Below, one piece after another: positions 15,153 to 25,613 of a stretch of DNA of 64,000 nucleotides. Each line of letters opens with the position of its first letter. Position 1 is the first letter of the stretch. This DNA is from DASZBX01 sp035943635 (GTDB lineage Bacteria > Actinomycetota > Actinomycetes > Streptomycetales > Catenulisporaceae). The position numbers and the translations under genes were made by a program. The notes below the pieces were generated by a model. The model was given only the letters and a program-made list of their open reading frames with translations, searched no databases and was not told where the DNA came from. Location: NCBI GenBank assembly GCA_035943635.1, contig DASZBX010000148.1:1-64000 (forward strand). Direction: 5' to 3'.

Positions 15153-15719
15153 GTGACCGGCGAGGTCGTCATCGGCGAGGACAAGCTGGCCCGCTGCCCC
15201 TGGGGCCTGAGCGCGCCGGAGTACATCGATTACCACGACACGGAGTGGGGCCGTCCGGTCAAGGGCGACGACGCGCTGTTCGAGCGGGTCTGCCTGGAGG
15301 CCTTCCAGTCCGGGCTGTCCTGGCTGACCATCCTGCGCAAGCGCCCGGCCTTCCGGGCCGCCTTCGCCGGGTTCGCGATCGCCGAGGTGGCCGAGTTCGG
15401 CCCGCGGGACGTCGAGCGCCTGCTCGGGGACGCCGGGATCGTCCGGAACCGGGCCAAGATCGACGCCGCGATCGCCAACGCGAAGGCCGCCGCCGAGCTG
15501 CCCGACGGCCTGTCCGCGCTGATCTGGTCGCACGCCCCGGAGCCCGGGCCCGCGCCCGCGCACACCGGCGAGGTCCCGGCGGTCACCCCGGCCTCGACCG
15601 CGCTGGCCAAGGCGCTGAAGAAATCCGGCTTCCGCTTCGTCGGACCGACCACGGCCTACGCCTTGATGCAGGCGTGCGGCCTGGTCAACGACCATCTCGC
15701 GGACTGCCACGCGCGATAA
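15153..15719 (+). CDS. tag: DNA-3-methyladenine glycosylase I, 188 aa
   Basis: Excises 3-methyladenine from alkylated DNA in base excision repair. Shows the Tag zinc ligands: Cys in RCPWG, His in YHDTEWG, and His/Cys in NDHLADCHAR at the C-terminus. SGLSWLTILRKRPAFR and FVGPTTAYALMQACG (helix-hairpin region with the base-recognition residues) are typical. Start GTG, with GAGAGAAAGG upstream. Length is normal for the family. Follows the TetR gene and ends at a bidirectional terminator. Confidence 0.95.
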   Translation: MTGEVVIGEDKLARCPWGLSAPEYIDYHDTEWGRPVKGDDALFERVCLEAFQSGLSWLTILRKRPAFRAAFAGFAIAEVAEFGPRDVERLLGDAGIVRNRAKIDAAIANAKAAAELPDGLSALIWSHAPEPGPAPAHTGEVPAVTPASTALAKALKKSGFRFVGPTTAYALMQACGLVNDHLADCHAR

Positions 15720-15725
15720 TGACGG

Positions 15726-15757
15726 CTACGGCCCGCCACAGATGCGACGGGCCGTAG
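15726..15757. terminator. terminator between tag and the membrane protein gene
   Basis: CTACGGCCCG (15726-15735) pairs with CGGGCCGTAG (15748-15757), a perfect 10-bp stem between two convergent genes. Confidence 0.8.
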
Positions 15758-15779
15758 GGCGCTCTGCCCGGTTCGCTTC

Positions 15780-16967
15780 CTAATTCACGTCCGAGTCCGA
15801 GGAGCCGCTGAGTCCCACCGGCTCGACCGGCACCGTGGTGACCTTCCCGGCGCCCTGCGGGTCGCTGGGCGAGTCGGTCGCCGCGGCCGACGCGTCCGGG
15901 GACGAGGTATCGGTCGGGGTGCCCGGGTCGGTCGGCGGGGGCGGGGGCGGGGGCGGCGCGCTGGTGGAGTTGCTCGTGGTCGGTGCGGCCGGGGTCGGGG
16001 TCGGCGTGGGCGTCGGGTAGGCGCCGCGCTGGTAGACGTCGGTGACGTAGACCTGGGCGCCGCAGGCCGCGTTCAGGGTGACGCCGGGGACCGCGGCGCT
16101 GCCGGGCACCGCGAAGTGCAGCGAGTAGGCCGTCCCGGCCGCGCCGTCGCCGGAGCCGGCCGAGGGCGAACTGCCCGGGTCCGGGCAGCCCGGGGCCACC
16201 CAGGCGAACTGGAACTCGTACGGCTGTCCGGCCTGGAGCACCATCGAGGTGCCGCCGGCTCCGATCACCGGCAGTTGCGGCGGGCCGGAGTGGTCGGCGG
16301 TCAGGATCTGCACCGAGGCCGCGGCGGTGCCGGCCGCGTTGGTCACCTCGACCATCGGCGGGTCCGACGTCACGCAGGCGGTCTGCGGGGTCACGTCGAT
16401 CAGGCCGTAGCGGGTGTCGCCGGCGGTCACGCCGAGCACGGTGCTTATCCCCAGCATGGCCGAGGTGCACAGCGGGGTCGGGCTCGCGCCCGGGGAGGCC
16501 GGCGGCGCGGTGGCCGGGGCGCCCGGGCCGATCGCCGGTCCGGTCGCGTGCGCGCTCGGGCCGGTCCACGGCCAGACCGGGTGGCTGGTCTCGCCGGCCG
16601 CGGCGGGGTTCTGCCCGGTCTGGCCGGAGCCGGACTGCGGGTGGCTGTTGCCCGGGCCCAGGCCCACCACGCTGGTCAGCGAGGGGACGAGCGAGATCCG
16701 GCCGCCGGTGGCGACCGAGACGCCCAGGACGATCACCAGCACGCTCGCGGTCCCGGCCAGCACGGCCCGGTTGCGCTGGCGCACCTTGGCCTTGCGCCGG
16801 ACCCGGGCCAGGCCGCCGGGCGGGGGGCCGCCGGCGCCGACGCCGGAGACCGCGGCCCGCAGCAGCACGCTCAGGTCGGCCGGATGCAGGGCGGCCGCGT
16901 CCCGGTCCGCGCCGTCCCCGGCCGGCGGGCGCGCCGGCCCGTCGGGGCCGGCCCCGTCCTGCGTCAT
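15780..16967 (-). CDS. single-pass membrane protein, probable partner of the SigE-type sigma factor, 395 aa
   Basis: A cytoplasmic N-terminal segment of about 65 residues ending in basic KAKVRQRNR, one transmembrane helix (AVLAGTASVLVIVLGVSVA), a Pro/Thr-rich linker and an extracellular domain of about 180 residues with six cysteines, then a Pro/Ser/Asp tail. The start overlaps the sigma gene's stop by 4 nt, the usual arrangement of a SigE-family ECF sigma factor and a membrane partner acting as anti-sigma. No HxxxCxxC zinc anti-sigma motif is present. The outer domain resembles DUF4232-type secreted domains; identification uncertain. Confidence 0.75.
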   Translation of the reverse strand: MTQDGAGPDGPARPPAGDGADRDAAALHPADLSVLLRAAVSGVGAGGPPPGGLARVRRKAKVRQRNRAVLAGTASVLVIVLGVSVATGGRISLVPSLTSVVGLGPGNSHPQSGSGQTGQNPAAAGETSHPVWPWTGPSAHATGPAIGPGAPATAPPASPGASPTPLCTSAMLGISTVLGVTAGDTRYGLIDVTPQTACVTSDPPMVEVTNAAGTAAASVQILTADHSGPPQLPVIGAGGTSMVLQAGQPYEFQFAWVAPGCPDPGSSPSAGSGDGAAGTAYSLHFAVPGSAAVPGVTLNAACGAQVYVTDVYQRGAYPTPTPTPTPAAPTTSNSTSAPPPPPPPPTDPGTPTDTSSPDASAAATDSPSDPQGAGKVTTVPVEPVGLSGSSDSDVN

Positions 16968-17569
16968 CGCTCTTCCTCCATGCGCACCCGAAGTGCGTCG
17001 ATCCCCCGTGAGCCGTAGGCCTTGACCGATCCGATCGACAGGCCCAGCGCGGTCGCGACCTGGGCCTCCGTCATGTCGGAGTAATACCGTAACACCAGCA
17101 CCTCGCGCTGACGCCGCTGCAGTCCGCGCAGGGCCCGGACCAGGGCGTCGCGCTCGAGCACGTCGTAGGCGCCCTCCTCGGCGCTGGCCGCGTCCGGCAT
17201 CGGCTTGGGCAGCAGGCGCAGGCCGATGATCCGGCGGCGCAAGGTGGACCGGGAGAGGTTGACCACGGTCTGCCGCAGGTAGGCCAGCAGCTTCTCCGGC
17301 TCCCGGACCCGCGAGCGGGCCGCGTGCACGCGGATGAACGCCTCCTGCACCACGTCCTCGCAGGAGCCCAGGTCGTCGAGCAGCAGCGCGGCCAGGCGCA
17401 GCAGGGACGCGTAGTGCGTCTGGTAGGTCTCGGTCAGCAGGTCGGTGGTGACGTCCACGTCAGTGGCCACGGCCACCGCCGGTCCGGTCTGCGGCCGGGC
17501 GGCCGGCGGAAGGCGGGCGGAACCCGGGTATGGCACGAAGGCCTCGGCACCGGCCGCGATGGCTGTCAC
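16964..17569 (-). CDS. SigE-family ECF RNA polymerase sigma factor, 201 aa
   Basis: Region 2 is visible as YQTHYASLLRLAALLLDD followed by CEDVVQEAFIRVHA, and region 4 as LQRRQREVLVLRYYSDMTEAQVATAL with the GSVKAYGSRGIDALR recognition helix. The N-terminal 40 residues are variable, so the start could lie further in (for example near VAVATDVDV). Coupled by a 4-nt overlap to its membrane partner. It probably reads its own promoter in the 17.57-17.86 kb gap; no promoter consensus could be assigned. Confidence 0.9.
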   Translation of the reverse strand: MTAIAAGAEAFVPYPGSARLPPAARPQTGPAVAVATDVDVTTDLLTETYQTHYASLLRLAALLLDDLGSCEDVVQEAFIRVHAARSRVREPEKLLAYLRQTVVNLSRSTLRRRIIGLRLLPKPMPDAASAEEGAYDVLERDALVRALRGLQRRQREVLVLRYYSDMTEAQVATALGLSIGSVKAYGSRGIDALRVRMEEER

Positions 17570-17790
17570 GGTGGTTAGACATTCGAGACCCCCCCACCGT
17601 TGTACCCCAAAAGGGTGGTTCTGGGGATGGGGCTGTTTGGGGCACTCACGAGGGGCAGAATCTCATTCCGGCCCGCGGCCGCACACTGCTTTGCGCCGGA
17701 AAACCTCCTTACGAGTGAACCCGTAAGGAGCACTGCCGGGTGTGGCGCCCGTACTCCGATCGGAGTAGTCCCGGGCCGCCCGGACAGCCG
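17570..17790. other. intergenic region upstream of the sigma gene with a perfect hairpin
   Basis: No gene seen. CTCCTTACG (17705-17713) pairs with CGTAAGGAG (17722-17730), a 9-bp stem; it includes an SD-like AAGGAG and could be a terminator or operator. The stretch upstream of the sigma start contains runs of C and of A/T, unusual for this genome, and probably holds the sigma operon promoter. Confidence 0.4.
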
Positions 17791-17830
17791 GATCCCGGCG
17801 CGGGGCGCCCTCGCGCCGCTCGCCGGGATC
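17791..17830 (-). terminator. terminator of the ask-asd operon
   Basis: GATCCCGGCG (17791-17800) pairs with CGCCGGGATC (17821-17830), a perfect 10-bp stem 27 nt beyond the asd stop. Confidence 0.7.
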
Positions 17831-17856
17831 GGATACCTCGTTCGTCGCGCCACCGT

Positions 17857-18920
17857 CTAAGCCGCGGCCAGCTCCCTGGCGACCAGCTCTGCGATCTGGG
17901 CGGTGTTCAGCGCCGCGCCCTTGCGCAGGTTGTCCCCGCACAGGAACAGATCCAGGCTGTACGGGTCGTCCAGGCTCTGCCGGATCCGGCCGACCCAGGT
18001 CGGGTCGGTGCCGACCACGTCGTTCGGGGTCGGGAACTCGCCGTTGGCCGGGTCGTCGAACAGCACTATCCCGGGCGCGTCGCTCAGGATCTCCCGGGCC
18101 CGCGACACCGTGGCCTCGTGCTCGAAGGTGGCGTGCACCGCGAGCGAGTGGGTGGTGATCACCGGGACCCGGACGCAGGTCGCGGACACCTTCAGCGCGG
18201 GCAGGCCGAGGATCTTGCGCGACTCGTTGCGCACCTTCAGCTCCTCGGAGGACCAGCCGTCCTCCTTGAGCGAGCCGGCCCAGGGCACCACGTTCAGGGC
18301 CAGCGGGGCCGGGAACGGGCCGAGGTCGCCGACCGCGCGGCGCAGGTCCCCGGGCTGCGAGCCGAGAGTGGTGCCGGCCACCTTGCCGATCTGGTCCCGC
18401 AGGGTGTCGATGCCGGCCTGGCCGGCCCCGGAGGCGGCCTGGTAGGAGGCGACGATCAGGCCGGTCAGGCCGAGTTCGGCGTGCAGCGCGCCCATCGCGA
18501 CGATCATCGACAGGGTGGTGCAGTTCGGGTTGGAGATGATCCCCTTGGGCCGGGTGCGCGCGGCGCCCGGGTTGACCTCGGGCACCACCAGCGGCACCTG
18601 CGGGTCCATCCGGAACGCGCCGGAGTTGTCCACGGCGACCGCGCCGCGGGCGGCCGCGATCGGCGCCCACTCGGCCGAGACCTCGTCCGGCACGTCGAAC
18701 ATGGCCACGTCGACCCCGTCGAAGGCCTCCGGGCTCAGCGCCACGACCTCGACCTGCTCGCCGCGCACGGTCAGCAGCTTGCCGGCCGAGCGGGCGGAGG
18801 CGATCAGCCGGATCTCGCCCCAGACGTTCTGCCGGGTGGAGAGCAGGTCCAGCATGACCGTGCCGACGGCGCCGGTGGCGCCGACCACGGCCAGGGTGGG
18901 CAGCTTGGCGGTGTACTCGC

Positions 18921-18924
<4 letters not shown>
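17857..18924 (-). CDS. asd: aspartate-semialdehyde dehydrogenase, 355 aa
   Basis: Reduces aspartyl phosphate to aspartate semialdehyde in the pathway to lysine/diaminopimelate, threonine and methionine. Rossmann motif VVGATGAVGTVML at the start, the catalytic cysteine in ISNPNCTT, and the HSLAVHATFE region with the active-site His. Normal length. Its ATG overlaps the aspartokinase stop by 4 nt (ATGA), so both enzymes of the first two pathway steps are coupled. Confidence 0.96.
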
Positions 18925-20216
<1,292 letters not shown>

Positions 20217-20365
20217 AGCGTGCTCCTGACTCACAAAGGTCCGCGTCCGGCGCCGCCGGCCGGCGGGCGGACGTGACCGGCCGGGCGGGTTGCGCAGGGC
20301 GTCGCCGGGCAGGCCGGAGCCCAGTCTAGCCAGACCTCCTGCGGGCACGGAAATATTTCACGGGC

Positions 20366-20381
20366 TGAGACGGGCGTCTCA
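20366..20381. promoter_or_regulatory. 16-bp inverted repeat upstream of the aspartokinase gene
   Basis: TGAGACG-GG-CGTCTCA, perfect 7-bp arms, about 150 nt upstream of the start; a short palindrome GAAATATTTC (20350-20359) lies beside it. Candidate operator. The rest of 20217-20613 has no gene. Confidence 0.4.
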
Positions 20382-20613
20382 CCCGCGCCGGGCCCGGACG
20401 GCCCGGCGGCCGGGCCCGGGCTGGTCCGGGGGTACGGGCCCGGTACCGGGGTCCGGCGGCGGCCGGGGCCAGGCGGGTGCCGCGGATCTGATGGCGTGTT
20501 ACCGATCGGCACGGGACACGGACCGGCCCGCGGCGCCGGACATGGCGGACGGCCCGGCCGCCCGGATACCCGGGAAGTCGGACCGTCCGCCGTCATTCAG
20601 CGGCGCAGGCGGC

Positions 20614-21144
20614 TCAGACGTGCAGCCGCGACCGGGCCACGATCGACTGCAGCGCGCGCATCGCGGCCGAGGCGGCCGGGCCCCAGTTGGTGAGGTAGGA
20701 GAACTGCCACCACCACAGGGCCTCCATCGCGCGGTCGGCCCGGAAGTGGGTCAGCCCGTGTGCCAGGTCGGAGACCGTGGCGGCGATGTCGTCGGAGATC
20801 CGGCGCAGCTCCACCTCGGGCTCGGCGGCCAGCGGGTCGAAGACCTCGCGGTAGGCGTTGCACGGGACCAGCAGTTCGGCCAGCCGCTCGCGCAGTTCGT
20901 CCAGGTCCGGGTCCGGGCCCGGGTCGGCCTCGAACCGCTCGTCCGGGATGACGTCCTGCATCGCGCCGAGCCGGCCGCCGGCCAGCAGCAGCTGGGAGAC
21001 CTCCAGCAGGAGCATCGGCACGGCCGACTCGGCGGCGTCCCCGCGGGCGACCGCGCGCACGACGACCAGGAAGGACTCGACCTGGTCGGCGATCTGCCCG
21101 GTGAACCCGGTCAGGTCCTCGTCCAGCTGCGTGATGTCAGACAT
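20614..21144 (-). CDS. DUF5063 domain protein, 176 aa
   Basis: A helical, acidic, soluble protein of the DUF5063 family, which in actinobacteria sits beside recR. Features: ESFLVVVRAVA near the N-terminus, LLLEVSQLLLAGGRLGAM, and a C-terminal HFRADRAMEALWWWQFSYLTNWG with three consecutive Trp. Function unknown. Its start overlaps the end of recR by 8 nt, so it is co-translated with the repair gene. Confidence 0.88.
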   Translation of the reverse strand: MSDITQLDEDLTGFTGQIADQVESFLVVVRAVARGDAAESAVPMLLLEVSQLLLAGGRLGAMQDVIPDERFEADPGPDPDLDELRERLAELLVPCNAYREVFDPLAAEPEVELRRISDDIAATVSDLAHGLTHFRADRAMEALWWWQFSYLTNWGPAASAAMRALQSIVARSRLHV

Positions 21145-21748
21145 TGAGCGTTCTTCTCCCTTCGAAGGCCCGGCCCAGAGTCACCTCGTCGGCGTACTCC
21201 AGGTCACCGCCCACGGGCAGCCCGGACGCCAGTCTGGTGATGCGTAGGGACCCGTCCGCCGCCAGCGGCCGGACCAGCCGGGCCAGGTAGGTGGCGGTGG
21301 CCTCGCCCTCCAGGTTGGGGTCGGTGGCCAGGATCAGCTCGACCACCGTCCCGTCGGCCAGCCGGGCCATCAACTCCCGTACCCGCAGATTGTCCGGGCC
21401 GACCCCGTCGATCGGCGAGATCGCCCCGCCGAGCACGTGGTAACGGCCGCGGAACTCGCGGGTGCGCTCGATCGCGACCACGTCCTTGGACTCCTCCACC
21501 ACGCACAGCACGGTGGTGTCCCGGCGCGGGTCCAGGCAGATCCGGCAGCGCTCGGCCGAGGCGACGTTGCCGCACAGCTCGCAGAAGCGGACCGTCTCCT
21601 TGACCTTGAGCAGGATCTCGGCCAGCCGCCGGACGTCGGTCGGATCGGCCTGGAGGATGTGGAAGGCGATCCGCTGCGCACTCTTGGGACCGATGTTGGG
21701 CAGTCTGCCCAGCTCATCGATCAGGTCCTGAACCACGCCCTCGTACAT
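21137..21748 (-). CDS. recR: recombination protein RecR, 203 aa
   Basis: With RecO and RecF it loads RecA at gaps. Helix-hairpin-helix LPNIGPKSAQRIAFHIL at residues 14-30, the zinc finger CELCGNVASAERCRIC, a Toprim segment LCVVEESKDVVAIE, and the C-terminal Walker-like region ending in ADEVTLGRAFEGR. Normal length. Lies between YbaB (upstream, 116 nt gap) and DUF5063 (overlap), an order conserved widely. Confidence 0.96.
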   Translation of the reverse strand: MYEGVVQDLIDELGRLPNIGPKSAQRIAFHILQADPTDVRRLAEILLKVKETVRFCELCGNVASAERCRICLDPRRDTTVLCVVEESKDVVAIERTREFRGRYHVLGGAISPIDGVGPDNLRVRELMARLADGTVVELILATDPNLEGEATATYLARLVRPLAADGSLRITRLASGLPVGGDLEYADEVTLGRAFEGRRTLNV

Positions 21749-21864
21749 GCTTGAGGTGCCGTCCCTCGGTTGTGCCGTCCGGCGGGGGCCGGGGCGGCGG
21801 TTGGCTGCTGCTGGTGCGGTCGGTCTGGTGCTGCGGCGGGCCGGGCCCGCGGTCCGGGGCCGGT

Positions 21865-22203
21865 CTAGCCGAACGGCGACATGCCGCCCAGGCCGCCGCC
21901 GAGCCCGGAGGTGAGCGGTCCCATCTTCTCCTGCTGCAGCCGGTCGGCGGCGGCGGTCGCGTCCCGGACCGCGGCCAGGATCAGGTCGACCAGGGTCTCC
22001 ACGTCCTGCGGGTCGACCACCTCGGGGGCCAGGTCGAGCGCGACCAGTTCGCTCAGCCCGGTGACGGTGGCCTTGACCAGTCCGCCGCCGGCGGTGCCGA
22101 CCACCTTCTCCTGGCCCAGCGCCTGCTGCGCGGACGCCATGTCCTCCTGCATCTTCTGGGCCTGCTGCATGATCGAGCTCAAGTCGAAGCCGTCGGGAAG
22201 CAT
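21865..22203 (-). CDS. YbaB/EbfC family nucleoid-associated protein, 112 aa
   Basis: A small DNA-binding protein. Contains the helix MQQAQKMQEDMASAQQALGQ and the central GTAGGGLVKATVTG strand typical of YbaB. The last ten residues are a Gly/Met-rich tail. A good ribosome site (AAGGAGAG) precedes the ATG at 22203. Between dnaX and recR, as in most bacteria. Confidence 0.93.
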   Translation of the reverse strand: MLPDGFDLSSIMQQAQKMQEDMASAQQALGQEKVVGTAGGGLVKATVTGLSELVALDLAPEVVDPQDVETLVDLILAAVRDATAAADRLQQEKMGPLTSGLGGGLGGMSPFG

Positions 22204-22260
22204 CCGCGCTCTCCTTTGGTCGGGTCGGGGGTGGACCGGGTTGCCGGAGGGAGTCCGGTA

Positions 22261-24423
22261 CTAGTCCACATTCTCATGTTCCTCGAGGACTGAGGCCCCG
22301 AGCTCGCGAATGAGCAGGTCACGGGCAGTGGGGCCGGCCTCGTTCAGGTCGACGTCGTCCGGGTCCGGCAGGTCCTCCTCCAGCGACTGGGCGGACTGCG
22401 GGGACGGCCCGGAGGCCGGGGCGGACTGGCCGGCCGGACCGGCCGGGTACCCGGCCGGTGCGGGCGGCACTGGCGCGGCCGGGGCCGCGGCCGAGTTGCC
22501 GGCCACCGGCGCCGGGGCGGATCCGATCGCGGACGCCGCGGTCGGGGCGTAGGTCGTCGCCGGGCTCGGCGCGGGGGCCGGGGCCTGGGCCGGCGCGGAC
22601 CAGGACTGGGCCGGTTCGGGCTGCTGCGGCGGCTGGCCCGGGCCCGCGGCCCGTTTGGCCGCGCCGCCGAGGCTGGCCGAGGGGTCGACCAGGATCTCGA
22701 TCTTCCAGTCCGAGCCGGTGACCTTCTGCAGCATCTCCCGCAGCACCTCCTCGCGGGTGGACCCGGAGAAGTTGTCGCGCAGCCCGGGATTGCTGATCCC
22801 GAGTTGCAGCACCTGCCCGTCCACCGCCAGGACCTGAGCGTATTCGCTGATCATGGACCAGGCCACCTTGCTGCGCTCGCGCACGGCGACCAGGATCTGC
22901 GGCCAGGCCTGGTGCATCGCCGCGGTGTCCATCCGGGACGGGCGGCCGCCGCCCTGGCCCTGGTTGCCGCCCGGCCGGGAGCCGTCGGCGGACCCGCTCG
23001 GGGCGTTCTGGCTCTGGGCCGGGGCCGGCTGCTGCTTCCACGGCGGGACGAACGCGCCGCCGGCCGGATCGGCGGCCGGCGGGCCGCCCTGGCCCGGCAT
23101 CGGCGGCATGCCTTGCGGCGGCTGAGCCTGGGTCTGCGCCTGATGCTCGGCGTGGGGAGGCTGGGCCTGCGGGTTCTGCTGGTATTGCGCGGGCGGCTGC
23201 TGGGGCGTCTCACCGCCCTGGGCGTACGCCGGGGCCGCGACGTACCCGGCCGGGGGCGCAGCGTGCGCCGCGCCGCGCTCCAACCTGTCCAGGCGCGCCG
23301 CGAACCCGCGATGCGTGTCCTCGGCGCCGGGCAGCAGCACGCGCGCGCAGACGAGTTCGAGGTGCAGGCGCGGCGCCGTGGCTCCGCGCATCTCGTGCAG
23401 GCCGACGCTGACCACGTCGGCGGTCCGGGACAGCTCGGCCGCGCCGAAGGCGTTGGCCTGCTCCTGCATCCGGACCAACTGGTCGCCCGGGACGGACACC
23501 AGCCCCTTGCCCGCGGCGTCCGGCACCGCGGCCAGCACGAGCAGGTCGCGCAGCCGTTCCAGCAGGTCGGCCAGGAAGCGGCGCGGGTCGTGCCCGCCTT
23601 CGACCACCCGGTCCACGGCCTGGAACGCGGCCGCGCCGTCGCCCGCGGCGAAGGCCGACACGGCCTCGTCCAGCAGGCTGGCGTCGGTGTAGCCGAGCAG
23701 GCTGGCGGCCATCGGATACGTGACGCCCTCGTCCTCGGCCCCGGCCAACAGCTGGTCGAGCACCGACAGGGAGTCTCGGACGGACCCGGCGCCGGCCCGG
23801 ACGACCAGCGGCAGGACCTCCGGCGCGACCGGCACGTTCTCCTTCTCGCACAGCTCGGCCAGGTAGTCCCGCAGCACCCCGGGCGGCACCAGCCGGAACG
23901 GGTAGTGGTGGGTCCGGGACCGGATCGTGCCGATGACCTTCTCGGGCTCGGTCGTGGCGAAGATGAACTTCAGGTGCGGCGGCGGCTCCTCGACCACCTT
24001 GAGCAGCGCGTTGAATCCGGCCGAGGAGACCATGTGCGCCTCGTCCAGGATGTAGATCTTGTAGGTGGACGAGACCGGGGCGAAGAAGGCCCGCTCGCGC
24101 AGGTCGCGCGCGTCGTCCACGCCGCCGTGCGAGGCGGCGTCGATCTCGATCACGTCGATGGACCCGGGCCCGCCGCGGGCCAGGTCGACACACGACTTGC
24201 AGGTCCCGCACGGTGTCGGCGTCGGCCCCTGGGCGCAGTTCAGGCACCGGGCCAGGATCCGCGCGCTGGTCGTCTTCCCGCACCCGCGCGGACCGCTGAA
24301 CAGGTACGCGTGGTTCACCCGCTGGTTGCGCAGGGCTTGTTGCAGCGGTCGGGTCACGTGCTCCTGCCCGATGACCTCTTCGAAGGTCTCGGGTCGATAG
24401 CGGCGGTAGAGCGCGAGGGACAC
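22261..24423 (-). CDS. dnaX: DNA polymerase III subunit gamma/tau, 720 aa
   Basis: The clamp-loader ATPase. N-terminal LALYRRYRPETFEEVIGQEHV, P-loop GPRGCGKTTSAR, the four-cysteine zinc module (LNCAQGPTPTPCGTCKSC), LDEAHM (Walker B), and the sensor region VRDSLSVLDQLL. Residues 400-720 are Pro/Ala/Gln-rich with a folded island (AWPQILVAVRERSKVAW) likely to bind polymerase alpha. Start GTG at 24423 (VSLALYRRY); TACCCT ends 7 nt upstream, fitting a leaderless mRNA. An upstream in-frame ATG (24453) would add 10 residues. Confidence 0.95.
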   Translation of the reverse strand: MSLALYRRYRPETFEEVIGQEHVTRPLQQALRNQRVNHAYLFSGPRGCGKTTSARILARCLNCAQGPTPTPCGTCKSCVDLARGGPGSIDVIEIDAASHGGVDDARDLRERAFFAPVSSTYKIYILDEAHMVSSAGFNALLKVVEEPPPHLKFIFATTEPEKVIGTIRSRTHHYPFRLVPPGVLRDYLAELCEKENVPVAPEVLPLVVRAGAGSVRDSLSVLDQLLAGAEDEGVTYPMAASLLGYTDASLLDEAVSAFAAGDGAAAFQAVDRVVEGGHDPRRFLADLLERLRDLLVLAAVPDAAGKGLVSVPGDQLVRMQEQANAFGAAELSRTADVVSVGLHEMRGATAPRLHLELVCARVLLPGAEDTHRGFAARLDRLERGAAHAAPPAGYVAAPAYAQGGETPQQPPAQYQQNPQAQPPHAEHQAQTQAQPPQGMPPMPGQGGPPAADPAGGAFVPPWKQQPAPAQSQNAPSGSADGSRPGGNQGQGGGRPSRMDTAAMHQAWPQILVAVRERSKVAWSMISEYAQVLAVDGQVLQLGISNPGLRDNFSGSTREEVLREMLQKVTGSDWKIEILVDPSASLGGAAKRAAGPGQPPQQPEPAQSWSAPAQAPAPAPSPATTYAPTAASAIGSAPAPVAGNSAAAPAAPVPPAPAGYPAGPAGQSAPASGPSPQSAQSLEEDLPDPDDVDLNEAGPTARDLLIRELGASVLEEHENVD

Positions 24424-24519
24424 ATGGACGAGGGTATCCGGTCGCACTGACATCGTGGCCCACTCGGCGGCCCGCCCGGCCGGATTGCGGCCCGCGCCCG
24501 CCGATCCGACAATCGGATC

Positions 24520-24843
24520 ATGGCCTGGTTGCTCGTCGTGCTCGCGGGGCTGCTCGAGACCGGCTTCGCGGTGTGCCTGAAGCAGAGCCACGGCTTCTCC
24601 CGGCTCTGGCCCACGATCGGCTTCGCCCTGTTCGCGCTGGGCTCGTTCGGCCTGCTCACGCTCGCGCTGCGGCGGCTGGAGATCGGTCCGGCCTATGCGG
24701 TGTGGACGGGCATCGGGGCTTCCGGGACGGTGATCTACGGGATGCTGTTCCTGGACGAGGCGGTTGCGGTACTGAAGATCACTTCAGTGGTGCTGATCAT
24801 CGCCGGTGTGATCGGGCTGAACATCGCCGGCGGTACGCACTGA
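24520..24843 (+). CDS. SMR-family efflux transporter, Gdx/SugE-like, 107 aa
   Basis: Four transmembrane helices in 107 residues. The first contains the essential Glu in AGLLETGFAV, and YAVWTGIGASGTVIYG in helix 3 is typical of the SugE/Gdx branch, which exports guanidinium or quaternary ammonium compounds. Works as an antiparallel dimer (family knowledge). Only 96 nt separate it from dnaX, too little for a guanidine riboswitch, and none was seen. Confidence 0.88.
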   Translation: MAWLLVVLAGLLETGFAVCLKQSHGFSRLWPTIGFALFALGSFGLLTLALRRLEIGPAYAVWTGIGASGTVIYGMLFLDEAVAVLKITSVVLIIAGVIGLNIAGGTH

Positions 24844-24860
24844 CCTCGTGCCCGGCCCGG

Positions 24861-25226
24861 TCAGCTGAGCAGCCCGCGCTTGTACGCCGTGGAGACGGCC
24901 GACGCCCGGTCGCGGACCCCGAGTTTCGTGGAGATGCGCAGCAGGTGGGTCTTGCTCGTGGTCTCGCTGACCAGCAGTTGCCGGGCGGCCGCCTGGTTGG
25001 TGGCGCCGTCCGCGACCGGCCGGAGCACCTCGATCTCGCGCCGGCTGAGCGAGTCGGGCTTGCGGGCCCCGGCCAGCCCCATCAAGGTGCTGGCGACCGA
25101 CGGCGCGAGCACCGACTGCCCGGCGTGCGCGGCGCGCACGGCCCGCAGCAGTGCCTCCCGCGGCGCGTCCTTGAGCAGGTAGCCGGTCGCCCCGGCCTCG
25201 ATCGCGGGCAGCACGTCGCGGTCGGT
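24861..25226 (-). pseudogene. 5'-truncated LuxR-type response regulator
   Basis: Only the end of a NarL-type response regulator remains: AIEAGATGYLLKDAPREALL (receiver alpha4-beta5 region with its Lys) and a complete LuxR helix-turn-helix (LSRREIEVLRPVADGATNQAAARQLLVSETT). The phosphorylated Asp and the first ~80 residues are missing. Directly upstream, in frame, is a TGA, and the sequence changes to GAGAGAACCCGATGAAC, which looks like the ribosome site and start of another gene. A deletion or insertion junction near 25228 is likely. No partner histidine kinase remains. Confidence 0.75.
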
Positions 25227-25613
25227 TCATCGGGTTCTCTCTTCGTTTCTCGGGCGTGGCCTGATCCGAGCTCTCGCGCTCTCGGACTCTTTGAGCATCG
25301 GCCGATTCCCTCGAACTCGAATCCGCCGTGAAGTCGCCGTTCGCCGCCGGATCAGACACCCCTCGCATCCACCGATCGGAGGATGCCGAGCTCTTCCGGC
25401 CTCCTGACGTCGGCGGTTTCAGCCCACGAATCAGCAATACATCGACTATTCGGAAATTAGCTGACACTCCGTCAGTAATGAGCCTCCGCCGGCTCGCCCC
25501 TCAATACCTCCACTACCACTCCCGCACCAATGGACTACGACCTGATTGTCAGCCGTCACTCAAAGTAACCAAAAACTGTACGGAACGGCTCCGCCCGTGG
25601 CACACTTCGAACC
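25227..25613. other. non-coding remnant region
   Basis: No gene is convincing in these 387 bp. Base composition is lower in GC than in neighbours and the sequence begins at the broken end of the LuxR gene; it may be scar DNA from a deletion. The right edge holds the promoter of the lipoprotein gene. Confidence 0.4.

Noticed and set aside
24424..24519. Guanidine riboswitch before the SMR exporter
   Set aside because: Only 96 nt are available and no ykkC-type conserved core is visible.
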